Part shown: positions 8,948 to 18,140 of the stretch, one piece after another
How positions within the stretch are numbered: the first letter of the stretch is position 1
Layout: each line of letters begins with the position of its first letter
From: Bryobacteraceae bacterium
GTDB taxonomy: Bacteria > Acidobacteriota > Terriglobia > Bryobacterales > Bryobacteraceae
Length of the DNA: 64,000 nt
Reading direction: 5' to 3'
NCBI GenBank assembly: GCA_025928545.1
Contig: JAICJH010000020.1
Location: 1 to 64,000 of the forward strand
Made by a program: the position numbers and the translations under genes
Notes under the pieces: model-generated
Database searches by the model: none
Told to the model about the DNA's origin: nothing
What the model saw: the letters and a program-made list of their open reading frames with translations, nothing else

Positions 8948-9253
8948 TTAACGGCTGGCGCGGCAGGAGAAGCCTGCCACGGCACCCACCGCTATCGCGA
9001 TGGCAAGGCTTTGAAACGGGTTGCGCCGCACTCTGTTCCTGAAGCGGCTGAACATCCGTTCCGCGCCGAAGGCGTTCCTGATGCGGGCATTGCGCACAAA
9101 CGTAGCGGTCGTGTCGAGCTTCTTACCAGCCTGACTTCCAGCGGTCCGCACCGAGTCAGCCGCCGATTCCAGAGATCCGGCGGTGCGTTTGCGAATGTCG
9201 TCGGCCTTATCCGCGAGCGCTTTCGCATTCGATTTCAGTTCGGTGATCATCAT
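8948..9253 (-). CDS. DUF883/ElaB-like small membrane-anchored protein
   Basis: This 101-residue protein has an amphipathic, charged N-terminal helix (about residues 3-60) and a single C-terminal hydrophobic segment (NPFQSLAIAIAVGAVAGF). This layout matches the ElaB/YqjD/YgaM (DUF883) group of inner-membrane, stationary-phase proteins that can tether ribosomes. An AGGAG six bases upstream selects the ATG at 9253 over the GTG at 9274. It follows the stress protein at 9271-9843 by 17 bp and is probably expressed with it. The family assignment rests on layout and the NPF motif only. Confidence 0.65.
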   Translation of the reverse strand: MMITELKSNAKALADKADDIRKRTAGSLESAADSVRTAGSQAGKKLDTTATFVRNARIRNAFGAERMFSRFRNRVRRNPFQSLAIAIAVGAVAGFSCRASR

Positions 9254-9270
9254 AATGTTCTCCTTTCGCG

Positions 9271-9843
9271 TCACTCCCTGACGGCCGCGCTCGGACGAGC
9301 AGTCGGTCTGTCCGTCACGAGGAAATCCGCGGCCGCCTCGCCGGCCGATGCGATGTCATCGGCGCCTGTGTTTTTCAGCAGAGCCTCCGCCCGTTTGACC
9401 CACTCGGAGCTGTCGCAGTGGACCGAAAGCAGAATGCCACCTTCCTTGATTCGGCCTTCGTATCGTTTTGCTTCGTATTCGGGCATGCCGAGTCCGACCA
9501 GCGCTCCGACAATAGAACCGACGGTGCCACCGACTCCGACACCGGCAAGTATTGCCATGATCGGTCCGGCGGCGATGAACGGGCCGATGCCGGGAATTGC
9601 AAGCAAACCAACTCCGGCCAGCCATCCGAGTGTTCCACCGAGCACGGCGCCCGAGCCGCCGCCCGTGACCGCGCCTTCCGGGGCTTTCGTTTCCTTGTTG
9701 ATTGCGAAATCCTTGGAACCCTGGTTGTGCGGATAAAGCACCGATATATCCGTGCTGCGGAAGCCGCCCTTCTTCAGGGCGTCAATTGCTTCTTCAATCC
9801 CGACGCGATCCTTGTACAGGCCATATACGGACGTGTTGGACAT
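9271..9843 (-). CDS. YflT/DUF3341-like stress protein with glycine-rich hydrophobic core
   Basis: This 190-residue protein has an N-terminal alpha-beta module (residues 3-45), a long Gly/Ala-rich hydrophobic middle (about 55-120) resembling a glycine zipper, and a C-terminal module with RYEGRIKEGGILLSVHC. Proteins of this form are annotated in acidobacteria as DUF3341, general stress or low-temperature-induced proteins. The gly-zipper core suggests membrane insertion. It is upstream of, and close to, the DUF883-like gene. The function is not established. Confidence 0.65.
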   Translation of the reverse strand: MSNTSVYGLYKDRVGIEEAIDALKKGGFRSTDISVLYPHNQGSKDFAINKETKAPEGAVTGGGSGAVLGGTLGWLAGVGLLAIPGIGPFIAAGPIMAILAGVGVGGTVGSIVGALVGLGMPEYEAKRYEGRIKEGGILLSVHCDSSEWVKRAEALLKNTGADDIASAGEAAADFLVTDRPTARPSAAVRE

Positions 9844-9906
9844 TTTCGCTCTCCTGGTATTGAGCAGTACACGTTCGCTGCCATCGTAACGGCGCGCACA
9901 GAACGC

Positions 9907-11745
9907 TCAGCGAGAGGAGGCGAGCTTGTCGGGTACAGCAGCCAGCGGATTCGGATTCGCCGAATCCGGCGGAGCCTGATGATCGTACGGCACGTTTTTC
10001 AGACGTGCCAGAATTTCCCGTGGGTAGAAGTCGGCGCCGGCCGATTGTTTCACGATTTGTTCCCAGACGGGAACTGCCGCTTGTCGCTTGCCATCGAGTA
10101 TCAACGCATAGCCGAGCGCAAGCGAGCGAATTCCGCCGAGTTGCGGGGCGGCAAGATTCTGGTTGGCGCGCGCTTCCCATTCCGCAGCTGAAGCCGAAGG
10201 TAAGGCGGCGAAGCGAATGATCAGCTCGCCGGGAGTGAAAGTGGAAGTTCCATCCGCGGTAATTTCGCGGGCGGCAGCGGCACGGTTTCCCTCCACAAGA
10301 TCCCAGATCGCGAGTTGGGCCGCTATGGCGCTGCGAACAGCGGGAAGATTGGCTGGAACGTTCTTCAGCGATTCCATCAACAGGGCACGGGCCTCATCGC
10401 GTCGTCCCGTTCGATACAGCCAGTCTCCGGCGAAAAGATCGATGGAGGGATCGTTGGCTTTCTGCCGCGCTTCTCTGAATTTCCCGAAGAAAGAATCTGC
10501 GCCGGTCTTATCGCCGGACCTGAATTTCGCCCATGCAGCCTTGTAGAGATCGCCGCCGTTGAGGAAAGCCGGGAATTTTGTGTACGCCGCGGAGTAGCTG
10601 TTTGCCGCATCGGCGAACTTGCCGAACCAATAGTGGACGTCACCCTGCGAATCGAGCGGATTTGGATCGTTGGGCCGCAAGCGCGCGTATTCGCGAAGGG
10701 CGGCCAGTGCGCCGGGATAATCGCCGCTCCAGCTCAGAGTGTAGCCACGCTGATTCCACGCATCGGCATCGTCGGGATTTATTGCCGTCAGCTTCTTCCA
10801 GGCCGCGGCCGCTTCGGTAAAATTGCCCGCATTGGTTTCAGCGGTTGCCAGCAGACGCAATAAACCGGCATCGCGCGGGTCGAGGACCGAGATATTTCGC
10901 ATCGCCGCCAGGCTGGCGTTGCGATCGCCGCCGAGGGAGGCGTCTTCAAAATTCAGCCACGCAAGGTCCAGAGCCGCAAGCTTCTGCGCGCGTGCCCGCT
11001 GGATGGCGTCGATGGCATGCGGGCGATCGCCCAGGGCAGCCAGTACGCGGACGAGTGTCACCCAGGCGGGGCCGAATGTGGGATCGAGAGCGATAGCGCG
11101 CTCCAGGGTTGCAGGGGCTTCCGGGCCAGGGCCCTGGAGTGCTGTGCAATAGAGACGGAAGGCCTCGGGATTCGTGGTGGCTGGTTGTCCGGCGCTGTCG
11201 GAAAACTGGTGTGCCAGAAGATTCAGGGCATCGAAGGGAGTGGCCGCGGTTGCCGAAAGATTGCGAAGAGATTTGTGAGAGGCGACATCCTCTTCGGAAG
11301 CAGTAATGCGGATGCCTCCGGCGGTGCGCTCAATGTACCCGCCGACGGTTCGTGTCGCCCCGGCGACGATGGCGCCGCTGCGCTCGGCGTTTGCCCCCGC
11401 GCCCGACGGCCTGGAGCCGAAGGGTTGAGTCGCGCGAGCTACAGCTTCAGAACTCATGACACGGCCAAGCGAGTCGTGAAGCGAGCGCGAAAGATACTCG
11501 CTGGAGCCGCGGGTCACCCAGTCGAGCGAAGGATCACCGGACAGATTCTCGAAATCGATGAACGCGTAGTTTGGCGGCGGGCCGGAATCTTTGCGGCCGC
11601 AGCCAGCCTGGCTAAGAAGGGTTAAAAAGATAACCGGGGCAAACTGTGCGAGTCGACGCACTGCGCGGTTGCGAGAGAAGTTTACGCCTCGGCGTGTTAG
11701 TACTGATCCGACCCGCGTGTGACCGGAAGGATCGCTAGAGGACAC
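9907..11745 (-). CDS. TPR-repeat protein, probable lipoprotein or membrane-anchored
   Basis: This 612-residue protein has a hydrophobic segment near residues 35-48 followed by AGCG, which could be a non-standard lipobox. A region with an FlgO/adenylate-cyclase-associated-like start (YAFIDFENLSGDPSLDWV) follows, and then several tetratricopeptide repeats between about 200 and 480. The start is a GTG at 11745 that overlaps the upstream TPR gene by 11 bp, so the two are coupled. The phrase IDFENLSGD is common in TPR sensors attached to kinases or transcription regulators, but no such domain is present here. Probably a scaffold in the envelope; the specific role is unknown. Confidence 0.7.
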   Translation of the reverse strand: MSSSDPSGHTRVGSVLTRRGVNFSRNRAVRRLAQFAPVIFLTLLSQAGCGRKDSGPPPNYAFIDFENLSGDPSLDWVTRGSSEYLSRSLHDSLGRVMSSEAVARATQPFGSRPSGAGANAERSGAIVAGATRTVGGYIERTAGGIRITASEEDVASHKSLRNLSATAATPFDALNLLAHQFSDSAGQPATTNPEAFRLYCTALQGPGPEAPATLERAIALDPTFGPAWVTLVRVLAALGDRPHAIDAIQRARAQKLAALDLAWLNFEDASLGGDRNASLAAMRNISVLDPRDAGLLRLLATAETNAGNFTEAAAAWKKLTAINPDDADAWNQRGYTLSWSGDYPGALAALREYARLRPNDPNPLDSQGDVHYWFGKFADAANSYSAAYTKFPAFLNGGDLYKAAWAKFRSGDKTGADSFFGKFREARQKANDPSIDLFAGDWLYRTGRRDEARALLMESLKNVPANLPAVRSAIAAQLAIWDLVEGNRAAAAREITADGTSTFTPGELIIRFAALPSASAAEWEARANQNLAAPQLGGIRSLALGYALILDGKRQAAVPVWEQIVKQSAGADFYPREILARLKNVPYDHQAPPDSANPNPLAAVPDKLASSR

Positions 11746-12469
11746 GCGGCTCCAGCGCCATTACCTCTATGAACTCGGGTTTTTCGAGCAGGCCGGAAAA
11801 CTCGGGAGCCTTTCTGACTTTATCTTTGTCTTTGAAACCCTCTTCAAAGCAGTGGCGCAAATACTGAATCGCCAGATCGTCCTTGCCGATTTTCGCGTAT
11901 AGCCTGGCCAGCTCAAAGTGGTAGCGGGCGCGATCGGCAACCGTGCGATCCTGCATTTCCGTGCCGACGACGCCGCGGTGCTCGAAAATGTCGGGGTCGA
12001 GCGTGATCGCCTTGTTGTACGCCTCCATCATCAGAGGGTACTTGCCCTGCGAATAATAGGCGGTGCCCAGATTGCTCCAGAACGACGCTTTATCCGGCGC
12101 CAGTGCGAGCGCGCGTTTATACCGGCTGATCGCCGTGCGGTATCGCTTTTCAGCGTAAAAGACCGTACCGACGTTATTGATCGCTTCGGCATAATTCTTG
12201 TCGATCTTCATGGCGTGTTCGTAACTCTGGCGCGCCAGATTCATTTCACCGAGATTATGCCAGGCGATGCCGATCTTGTTCCATATCAAAGCCTTATTCT
12301 GCGGGGCGGTCTTGTAGGTGGCAATAGCCTCGCGATACATCTTGCGAGCCATGTAAAGATCGCCTCGCTCTTCAGGAGACAAGGTGGGGAGAGTTGGTGA
12401 CGGAGTCGTTTGTGCGGCGACAAAAGCCGTCGCCAGAAGTATCAGAGCAGTTATTTTGGTGGAAACCAT
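11735..12469 (-). CDS. Exported TPR-repeat protein
   Basis: This 244-residue protein begins with a clear signal peptide (MVSTKITALILLATAFVAAQ) and continues with four to five TPR units, for example the stretch around ALIWNKIGIAWHNLGEMN and FWSNLGTAYYSQGKY. A GGGAGG ten bases before the ATG supports the start. It overlaps the next TPR gene by 11 bp. It lies 58 bp after the class A penicillin-binding protein gene on the same strand, so a role in envelope assembly is plausible but inferred. Confidence 0.75.
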   Translation of the reverse strand: MVSTKITALILLATAFVAAQTTPSPTLPTLSPEERGDLYMARKMYREAIATYKTAPQNKALIWNKIGIAWHNLGEMNLARQSYEHAMKIDKNYAEAINNVGTVFYAEKRYRTAISRYKRALALAPDKASFWSNLGTAYYSQGKYPLMMEAYNKAITLDPDIFEHRGVVGTEMQDRTVADRARYHFELARLYAKIGKDDLAIQYLRHCFEEGFKDKDKVRKAPEFSGLLEKPEFIEVMALEPRVL

Positions 12470-12527
12470 TGGGTACGGCCTCCCGCATCTTCTATTGGAT
12501 CATATGGGGACGCGAGCGGCATGGGGG

Positions 12528-15164
12528 TCAGCGGAAGATGTCCTTCATGTGATCGAAGAAGCCTTTCTTTTTTGGCGCCTGGGTGGAGGTCGGGTTCTTC
12601 GCAGACGGGGGTGGGACGGAAGTGGCAGTACTGCCAACGGCCGATTCCTGACCGCTGCCGGGGATGCGGCGAGGCGGCAGGCCCGTTACGTAGCCCTGTG
12701 GTGGCGGGGCGGGGTCGCCGGACGACGCGGAAACATCCCAGCCGGAAACTGTGGTCGGGGCGCCCTTGCCACCATGCAGCGGGCAGTAGCCGATGGGTTC
12801 CGTGCCGGCAACGAACATCGCATCGGAAACCTGCTTCGGCGGACAAGTTGGCGTCGCCCGCATGCCGGATATCGTATCGATGGGAACGGTGACCACGCCA
12901 TCCGGCGCGCTGAAGGGCTTTGCGTTGGAATATGCCTTCAGGGTGATGGCGCGTTTCATGAACTCACCCCAGACCGGCAGGGCTGCCTTGGCGCCTTCCA
13001 TCTCCAGCGGCCGATTATCGTCGAACCCTACCCAGACGATACAGAGAAGGTCGGACGTGAAACCGGCGAACCAGGCATTCGTAGGATCAGTCCCGGTTTT
13101 GCCCGCGGCCGGTACTGTGAAATTGTATTCCTTGTTGCGGATGCTGCCGGCCGTACCGGTGCGCATGACTTCCTGCAACATATCGACGACCACCGCGGTC
13201 ACTCGTGGATCGAGGACAGGCTTCTTTTCCGGCTTTTGATCCAGCATGACCTTGCCGCCGGGTTCCTTGACCAGCGAGAGGAATGTCGGCTGCACACGCA
13301 CACCCTGATTGGCGAAAACCGTGTACGCTCCCGCCATTTCCAGCGGCGTGGAATCATACGAGCCAATCGCCATGGAGGGTGTCGGAAGCACGTGATCGTT
13401 CATGCCGGAGCGACGGGCAAGATCAGCAACTTTATTGAAACCCACCATATCGGCAACTTTGATGGCCGGCACGTTGATGGAATGCGCGAGCGCATACCGG
13501 AAAGTCATATCGCCTTCGAAGCTGCGCTCAAAATTACGCGGCGAGTAGGGCTCCTGACCTTCCACCTGCCAGGTAGTGGGCTCATCTCTGACGATGGAGG
13601 ACTGCGTCAACAGCGTTGCGCCGGGATCGACCGCGGTGTTCACCGCGGCGGCGTAAACGAAGGGCTTGAAGATAGAACCGGTGGGACGCTCGGCGTTTAC
13701 GTGATTCAACTGGCTCACGCCATAACTGCGGCCGCCCACCAGCGCTTTGATTTCGCCGGTATGCGGATCGACCGCGATCAGCGCCACCTGTGGTTCCACA
13801 TACGGAGCGTTCTTGAAACGGCGTCGTTTTCGCGCCAGATCGTCCACGCGTTTCATGCCAATCGCAACAGCCTGATTGGCGAATTTCTGAAGGTCGAGAT
13901 CGAGCGTGGTGTAGATCCGCGCGGATTCTTTCTGGAAATCGGTACCGGGGAAGCGCTTTTCGAGATCGTCGTTCACAAGATCGACGAAGTAGGGCGCGTC
14001 TTTGGATTCGGCCTGACCGAATACAACCTTGAGGGGGGATTCCACGGCCAACGCATAATTCCGGTCGTCGATGTACTTGTTGTCGCGCATCAGAGCGAGA
14101 ACGCCATTGCGGCGTTCTTTGGCGCGTTCCGGAAAACGCCAGGGATTGTAATAGCTGGCGCTTTTCAGCATGGCCGCAAGAGTGGCGGCTTCCGCGATGC
14201 TTAGTGATTTGAGGTCCTTGCCGAAGTAGGATTGAGAGGCTTCTCCGAAACCGCGGATCATGAAACTGCCGCGACGGCCGAGATCCACCTGATTGCAGTA
14301 CAACTCGAAAATCTGCTGCTTGGTGAGCTTCTGTTCGAGCTGCAGGGTAATCATCAGCTCAGCGGCTTTGCGCTGCCATGTCTTCGAGAGATCGAGAAAC
14401 AGATAGCGCGACAACTGCATGGTGAGGGTACTGGCGCCCTGCTCGTTCCGGCCGCGCTCCAGATCGACCCACGCGGCCCGCATGATGCCGACGAAATCGA
14501 AACCGGGGTGAGAGAAAAACCTCTTATCTTCAGCCGACAGAATGGCATCGCGCAGAATCGGGGGGATATCGTCATAGCGGACGAGCCGCTGCTTGACGCG
14601 ATTGCTGTCGTGCAGGTTGGTGACCAGCTGGGGTTCTAATTCATACAGAGGGCGGGCGGTGTTGTCCCGCAGGGAAATAATGCGATCGATGCGGTTGCGC
14701 GAGAAACGGATGGCGGCCGGTTCTTCCTGGAAGTAGGATTCGGAGCCGGGAAAAATGTCGATCGAATCCGGCTTGATGGCGTAATAGCCGGTGGTGTTTT
14801 TCTTGTTCTCGTTATAACCGGCGCTGCGCAGGGCGGTGGCAATATCGCCCGGCGATGAGACATCGCCGACCGCGATGGATTCCGGCGCCGCGTAGATGCG
14901 GGAAGTGGAAGTGTAAGGGCCGCCTTTCAGCCGGTCATCGATCAGTTTCGCGTATTTCAAATAATAGTGGATGAAAACGCCACCACCCACCACGATCACC
15001 AGCAGAATCAGCCCGAGAAGGGTCTTGCCGACCGGGTGCATCAGGAAACGAGCGAGGCCCGAGCCCTGAACGACGCGGCGCTTTTTTCCGTTGCGTGCGG
15101 CAGATCCACCGGCATCTCGACGGTCGGGGGTCTTGCCCTGCGGCGGGCGTTCCGGGGTGCTCAT
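12528..15164 (-). CDS. Class A penicillin-binding protein (bifunctional transglycosylase/transpeptidase)
   Basis: This 878-residue protein polymerises and cross-links peptidoglycan. An N-terminal cytoplasmic basic tail is followed by one transmembrane segment near residues 48-70. The GT51 glycosyltransferase motifs are EDKRFFSHPGFD near 211, then QGASTLTMQLSR. The transpeptidase has SIFK near 495 (catalytic Ser), the SIN motif in AHSINVPA, and KTGT near 688. A UB2H-like segment around 85-195 is suggested by the PBP1b-like spacing. A proline-rich C-terminal tail follows. Its length and order match PBP1a/1b proteins. It diverges from the vapBC pair. Confidence 0.94.
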   Translation of the reverse strand: MSTPERPPQGKTPDRRDAGGSAARNGKKRRVVQGSGLARFLMHPVGKTLLGLILLVIVVGGGVFIHYYLKYAKLIDDRLKGGPYTSTSRIYAAPESIAVGDVSSPGDIATALRSAGYNENKKNTTGYYAIKPDSIDIFPGSESYFQEEPAAIRFSRNRIDRIISLRDNTARPLYELEPQLVTNLHDSNRVKQRLVRYDDIPPILRDAILSAEDKRFFSHPGFDFVGIMRAAWVDLERGRNEQGASTLTMQLSRYLFLDLSKTWQRKAAELMITLQLEQKLTKQQIFELYCNQVDLGRRGSFMIRGFGEASQSYFGKDLKSLSIAEAATLAAMLKSASYYNPWRFPERAKERRNGVLALMRDNKYIDDRNYALAVESPLKVVFGQAESKDAPYFVDLVNDDLEKRFPGTDFQKESARIYTTLDLDLQKFANQAVAIGMKRVDDLARKRRRFKNAPYVEPQVALIAVDPHTGEIKALVGGRSYGVSQLNHVNAERPTGSIFKPFVYAAAVNTAVDPGATLLTQSSIVRDEPTTWQVEGQEPYSPRNFERSFEGDMTFRYALAHSINVPAIKVADMVGFNKVADLARRSGMNDHVLPTPSMAIGSYDSTPLEMAGAYTVFANQGVRVQPTFLSLVKEPGGKVMLDQKPEKKPVLDPRVTAVVVDMLQEVMRTGTAGSIRNKEYNFTVPAAGKTGTDPTNAWFAGFTSDLLCIVWVGFDDNRPLEMEGAKAALPVWGEFMKRAITLKAYSNAKPFSAPDGVVTVPIDTISGMRATPTCPPKQVSDAMFVAGTEPIGYCPLHGGKGAPTTVSGWDVSASSGDPAPPPQGYVTGLPPRRIPGSGQESAVGSTATSVPPPSAKNPTSTQAPKKKGFFDHMKDIFR

Positions 15165-15269
15165 CTCTCATTAGGATAACGGTCGCCGAGGGCGGGAAGT
15201 TCGGCCGCCTGTGCGGTTCGGTCCGTTGGGCGGAACGTATTGCATCGGACGGCGCGTAAGTCCTTTTCT

Positions 15270-15298
15270 TTGCGAACATTCTTTCGCTTTCTTATAAT
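15270..15298 (+). promoter_or_regulatory. Sigma-70-type promoter of the vapBC pair with overlapping inverted repeat
   Basis: A consensus -10 TATAAT (15293-15298) lies 17 bp from a -35 TTGCGA (15270-15275). Transcription would begin near 15305, almost at the ATG at 15308, so the transcript would be nearly leaderless. An inverted repeat GCGAA-N6-TTCGC (15272-15287) sits between the two elements and could be the operator for autoregulation by the antitoxin, as is usual in type II pairs. Confidence 0.6.
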
Positions 15299-15307
15299 TG
15301 CAGGCAT

Positions 15308-15544
15308 ATGGGGCAGATCCGTGTGTATCTGGACGTCAGGACGGAAGCGCTGCTGAAACGTCACGTCCGGATCTCGGGGGAATCGGAGAGCAAATGGATA
15401 GCCGACGCCGTACGCACCCGCCTGAAGGATGAATGGCCTCCCGATGTACTGAAATTGTTCAGAAGCTGGGAGGCCGGAGACTTTCCCGGCCCGGATGAGG
15501 TCCGGTACTGGTCCGGACCGGATGCCAGGAGGGAGAAACTGTGA
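15308..15544 (+). CDS. Type II antitoxin, ribbon-helix-helix (CopG-like)
   Basis: This 78-residue protein has the ribbon-helix-helix pattern at its N-terminus: a beta strand (QIRVYLDV), then two helices including ESKWIADAVRTRL. The C-terminal part (after residue 45) is rich in Trp, Pro and Asp and probably wraps the toxin. The gene overlaps the PIN toxin by 4 bp (GTGA), the standard antitoxin-toxin arrangement. It should neutralise the toxin and repress its own promoter. It diverges from the penicillin-binding protein gene. Confidence 0.85.
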   Translation: MGQIRVYLDVRTEALLKRHVRISGESESKWIADAVRTRLKDEWPPDVLKLFRSWEAGDFPGPDEVRYWSGPDARREKL

Positions 15545-15936
15545 TCTATGCGCTTGATTCGAATGTGATCATTCACGCGATGAAGGGCATGGGGCGGGTA
15601 GCCGACAGGCTGACGCGTACGAGTCCGGCGGAAATCGGAATACCGTCTGTCGTGCTGTATGAACTGGAATTCGCGGCGCTGCGTTCGCCGGATCCGCCAC
15701 GCAGACAGCGCGATCTGGAGCGGCTGATCGGCGCTATCAGCATTCTTCCTTTCGACGATCGGGCGGCCGGACGCGCGACCAGCCTGCGCTACGACATGGA
15801 GAAAGCCGGAATTCCGATCGGGCCGATTGACACGCTGATTGCGGGTACGGCGCTGGCGCACGGGGCGAAACTTGTGACACACAACACGCGCGATTTCGCC
15901 CGGATTCCGGGGCTTCATCTCGACGATTGGTTTTGA
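15541..15936 (+). CDS. vapC: PIN-domain toxin ribonuclease, VapC type
   Basis: This 131-residue protein is a full PIN domain. The acidic metal-binding residues are visible: Asp in YALDSNVI near residue 6, Glu in YELE near 40, Asp in PIDTLIAGTA near 99, and Asp in NTRDFARIPGL near 119. VapC toxins cleave tRNA or rRNA at specific sites in the cytoplasm. It starts at a GTG overlapping the antitoxin stop. Its last 22 bp overlap the end of the convergent MFS gene, which is unusual and limits transcript independence. Confidence 0.9.
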   Translation: MIYALDSNVIIHAMKGMGRVADRLTRTSPAEIGIPSVVLYELEFAALRSPDPPRRQRDLERLIGAISILPFDDRAAGRATSLRYDMEKAGIPIGPIDTLIAGTALAHGAKLVTHNTRDFARIPGLHLDDWF

Positions 15937-17126
15937 TTACCTGGCTGCATGCCGGAGCTGATGAAATCGAAAACACAGCCGGTCAGCAGGGCAACGGCTC
16001 CGATCAGGAACAGAATCCGGTAAGAGCCGGTATGCGAGAAGATCGCGGAAAGAACGAACGCGGTGGCGGCGTGCGCGATGGCGAAGGCGGCGGTCATCCA
16101 GCTCCAAACCTGCTTTTGCCGTGAACCGTGGACGATTTCCGCCACGCGGCCCGCCGCCAGAGAGACGATTCCGATTGCCATGCTGCCCACGCCTATGGAA
16201 GAGAGCGTGAGGGCGAGCGGGCTGGTGGAGAACAGCGGCAGGGCAACACCAGCGGCTTTGGCGAGCAGGCTGGCACGCAGGCTGCGCGAGAAACCGATTC
16301 GATCGGCCAGCCAGCCGGAGGCAAGAGGTCCGATGGCGGCTGAAACGCCGAGAACGACCCAGTAGTGGTTACCGGTTGCGATGCCCTGGTTCAGGCCGCG
16401 GGCAATGTAATCCACCCAGAACACCGTGTGCGGGACGAAGCCGATGGCGTTGGTGACATAAGCTGCCAGCAACCAGAAAATCAGCCACGAGAGCGTTTTC
16501 GAATGGGGCGCCTGTTCACCGGGAGTTCGAGGGTGTGGGGCCGCGTTGTAGCTTGCCCAGCCGGGCCAGCCGAGCACCGTCAGTAAAGCCGTCACGATGC
16601 CCAGAGCGAGCCATGCGGCGTGGACGCCGCGCGCGGCAAATATCGGCACGACGGTGCCGGAGAGTGCCAGCCCCGAGCCGACGCCCATGAAGACGACGCC
16701 GCCGATTCGTCCGCGCATCCGCACTGGTATGGCGCTGAGAACGGACGGCGCTCCGATCACCATGAGGACGCCGCCCGCGAGGCCGGAGCTGAAGCGCCAG
16801 AACACAAACCACGGAAATCCAAGCGGCCATGCGCAGGCGAGGAAGCCCACCGCCACAGTCAGCATGGCGATTCTGACAACGAGGGATACTTTCAGCCGGT
16901 GAGCCAATAGCCCGGACGCCGCCGACCCGACGACGTATCCCGCGAGATTGAAAGCGCCCAGATAATCCGCCTGCCCGGCTGTGAACCATCCATTGCGAAT
17001 CAGGAGCGGTATGAGCGGGGGATAACCGAAGCGGCCCAGACCAATGCCGATCAGCAGCGCGCAGAAGCCGCGAGCAGCCGCTACAAACGCAGCACGGTCT
17101 TCGGCGGGGCCTGAACGAACGATCAT
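15915..17126 (-). CDS. MFS transporter, YbfB/YjiJ family
   Basis: This 403-residue protein has twelve predicted transmembrane segments. The N-terminal GIGLGRFGYPPLIPLLI and the loop NLAGYVVGSAASG are characteristic of the YbfB/YjiJ group of major facilitator transporters. The substrate is unknown. It converges on, and overlaps by 22 bp, the vapC gene, and diverges from the exported phosphoesterase across 66 bp. Confidence 0.85.
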   Translation of the reverse strand: MIVRSGPAEDRAAFVAAARGFCALLIGIGLGRFGYPPLIPLLIRNGWFTAGQADYLGAFNLAGYVVGSAASGLLAHRLKVSLVVRIAMLTVAVGFLACAWPLGFPWFVFWRFSSGLAGGVLMVIGAPSVLSAIPVRMRGRIGGVVFMGVGSGLALSGTVVPIFAARGVHAAWLALGIVTALLTVLGWPGWASYNAAPHPRTPGEQAPHSKTLSWLIFWLLAAYVTNAIGFVPHTVFWVDYIARGLNQGIATGNHYWVVLGVSAAIGPLASGWLADRIGFSRSLRASLLAKAAGVALPLFSTSPLALTLSSIGVGSMAIGIVSLAAGRVAEIVHGSRQKQVWSWMTAAFAIAHAATAFVLSAIFSHTGSYRILFLIGAVALLTGCVFDFISSGMQPGNQNQSSR

Positions 17127-17192
17127 TCATTCTATTCTTGCCTGGCGGGAATAAAACAACCGCTGCTCCGGTATAGCAGGCAGGAGCAGACT

Positions 17193-18140
17193 TTGAAAAA
17201 GACAATTATTCACGATCATCAGAAGGACGGAATCGACAGGCGTGGATTCCTGCAGTGCATGGCGTGGGCAGGTACGGGCGTCGTGTGGAGCGTGGGGGCG
17301 GGCGTTGCAACGTCGCGTGCTTTCGGGCAGACGCCATCCGCGGCACCGGACGGCGGATTCAGCTTTGTCCAGATCAGCGATAGCCATATGGGCTTTAACA
17401 AGCCGGCGAATCCCGACGTTACGGCCACTCTGCGGGTTGCGGTCGACAGGATCAATGCGCTGCCGCAGACACCGGATTTCATTCTGCATACCGGGGATCT
17501 GACGCATTCCTCGAAGCCGGAAGAATTTGACACGCTGGAGCAGGTGATGCGCGGCGTAAAGGCGAAACAGACGTTTTACGTGCCTGGCGAGCATGACAAT
17601 TCGGTGGACGACGGCAAGCTGTATCTGGAGCGGTTCGGTAAGGGCACGAAGGGCAGCGGCTGGTACAGCTTCGATCATCGCGGAGTCCATTTCGTCGGGC
17701 TGGTGAATTCGGCGGCGCTCGAAGGCATGGGGAAGCTGGGCGTGGAGCAACTGGAATGGCTGGCGGCGGATTTGAAGGGGAAGTCGTCCAGCACGCCGAT
17801 AGTTTTGTTCGCTCACCTTCCGCTCTGGACTGTGTATCCGGACTGGGGATGGGGCACGAAGGACAGCGAGGAGGCGTTGAGTTATGTCCGTCGATTTGGC
17901 TCGGTGACGGTGTTGAACGGGCACATCCATCAGGTCATGCAGAAGGTGGAAGGCAACGTCGCGTTCCACACGGCGATGTCGACAGCCTTTCCGCAACCCG
18001 CTCCGGGGAGCGCGCCCGCGCCTGGACCGATGAAAGTTCCGGCGGAGCAATTGCAATCGGTGCTGGGCATTCGGAACGTCACGTTCGTGCAGCAGACTCA
18101 CAGTCTGGCGGTGATCGATGAGCCACTATCCGGCCGGTAG
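17193..18140 (+). CDS. Tat-exported calcineurin-like metallophosphoesterase
   Basis: This 315-residue protein starts at a TTG with AGGAG seven bases upstream. A twin-arginine signal is visible (DRRGFLQ then a hydrophobic stretch, cleavage near AFGQ). The metallophosphoesterase motifs are in order: DSH near 66, GDLTH near 97, a GEHD variant of the usual GNHD near 131, AHLP near 210, and GHIH near 245. It would act folded and metal-loaded in the periplasm on phosphoesters of unknown identity. It overlaps the cytochrome c gene by 23 bp, so both probably work in the same compartment. Confidence 0.88.
   Translation: MKKTIIHDHQKDGIDRRGFLQCMAWAGTGVVWSVGAGVATSRAFGQTPSAAPDGGFSFVQISDSHMGFNKPANPDVTATLRVAVDRINALPQTPDFILHTGDLTHSSKPEEFDTLEQVMRGVKAKQTFYVPGEHDNSVDDGKLYLERFGKGTKGSGWYSFDHRGVHFVGLVNSAALEGMGKLGVEQLEWLAADLKGKSSSTPIVLFAHLPLWTVYPDWGWGTKDSEEALSYVRRFGSVTVLNGHIHQVMQKVEGNVAFHTAMSTAFPQPAPGSAPAPGPMKVPAEQLQSVLGIRNVTFVQQTHSLAVIDEPLSGR

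Noticed and set aside
12384..14204. A 606-codon plus-strand frame
   Set aside because: It lies entirely antisense to the penicillin-binding protein, which has complete motifs on the minus strand.
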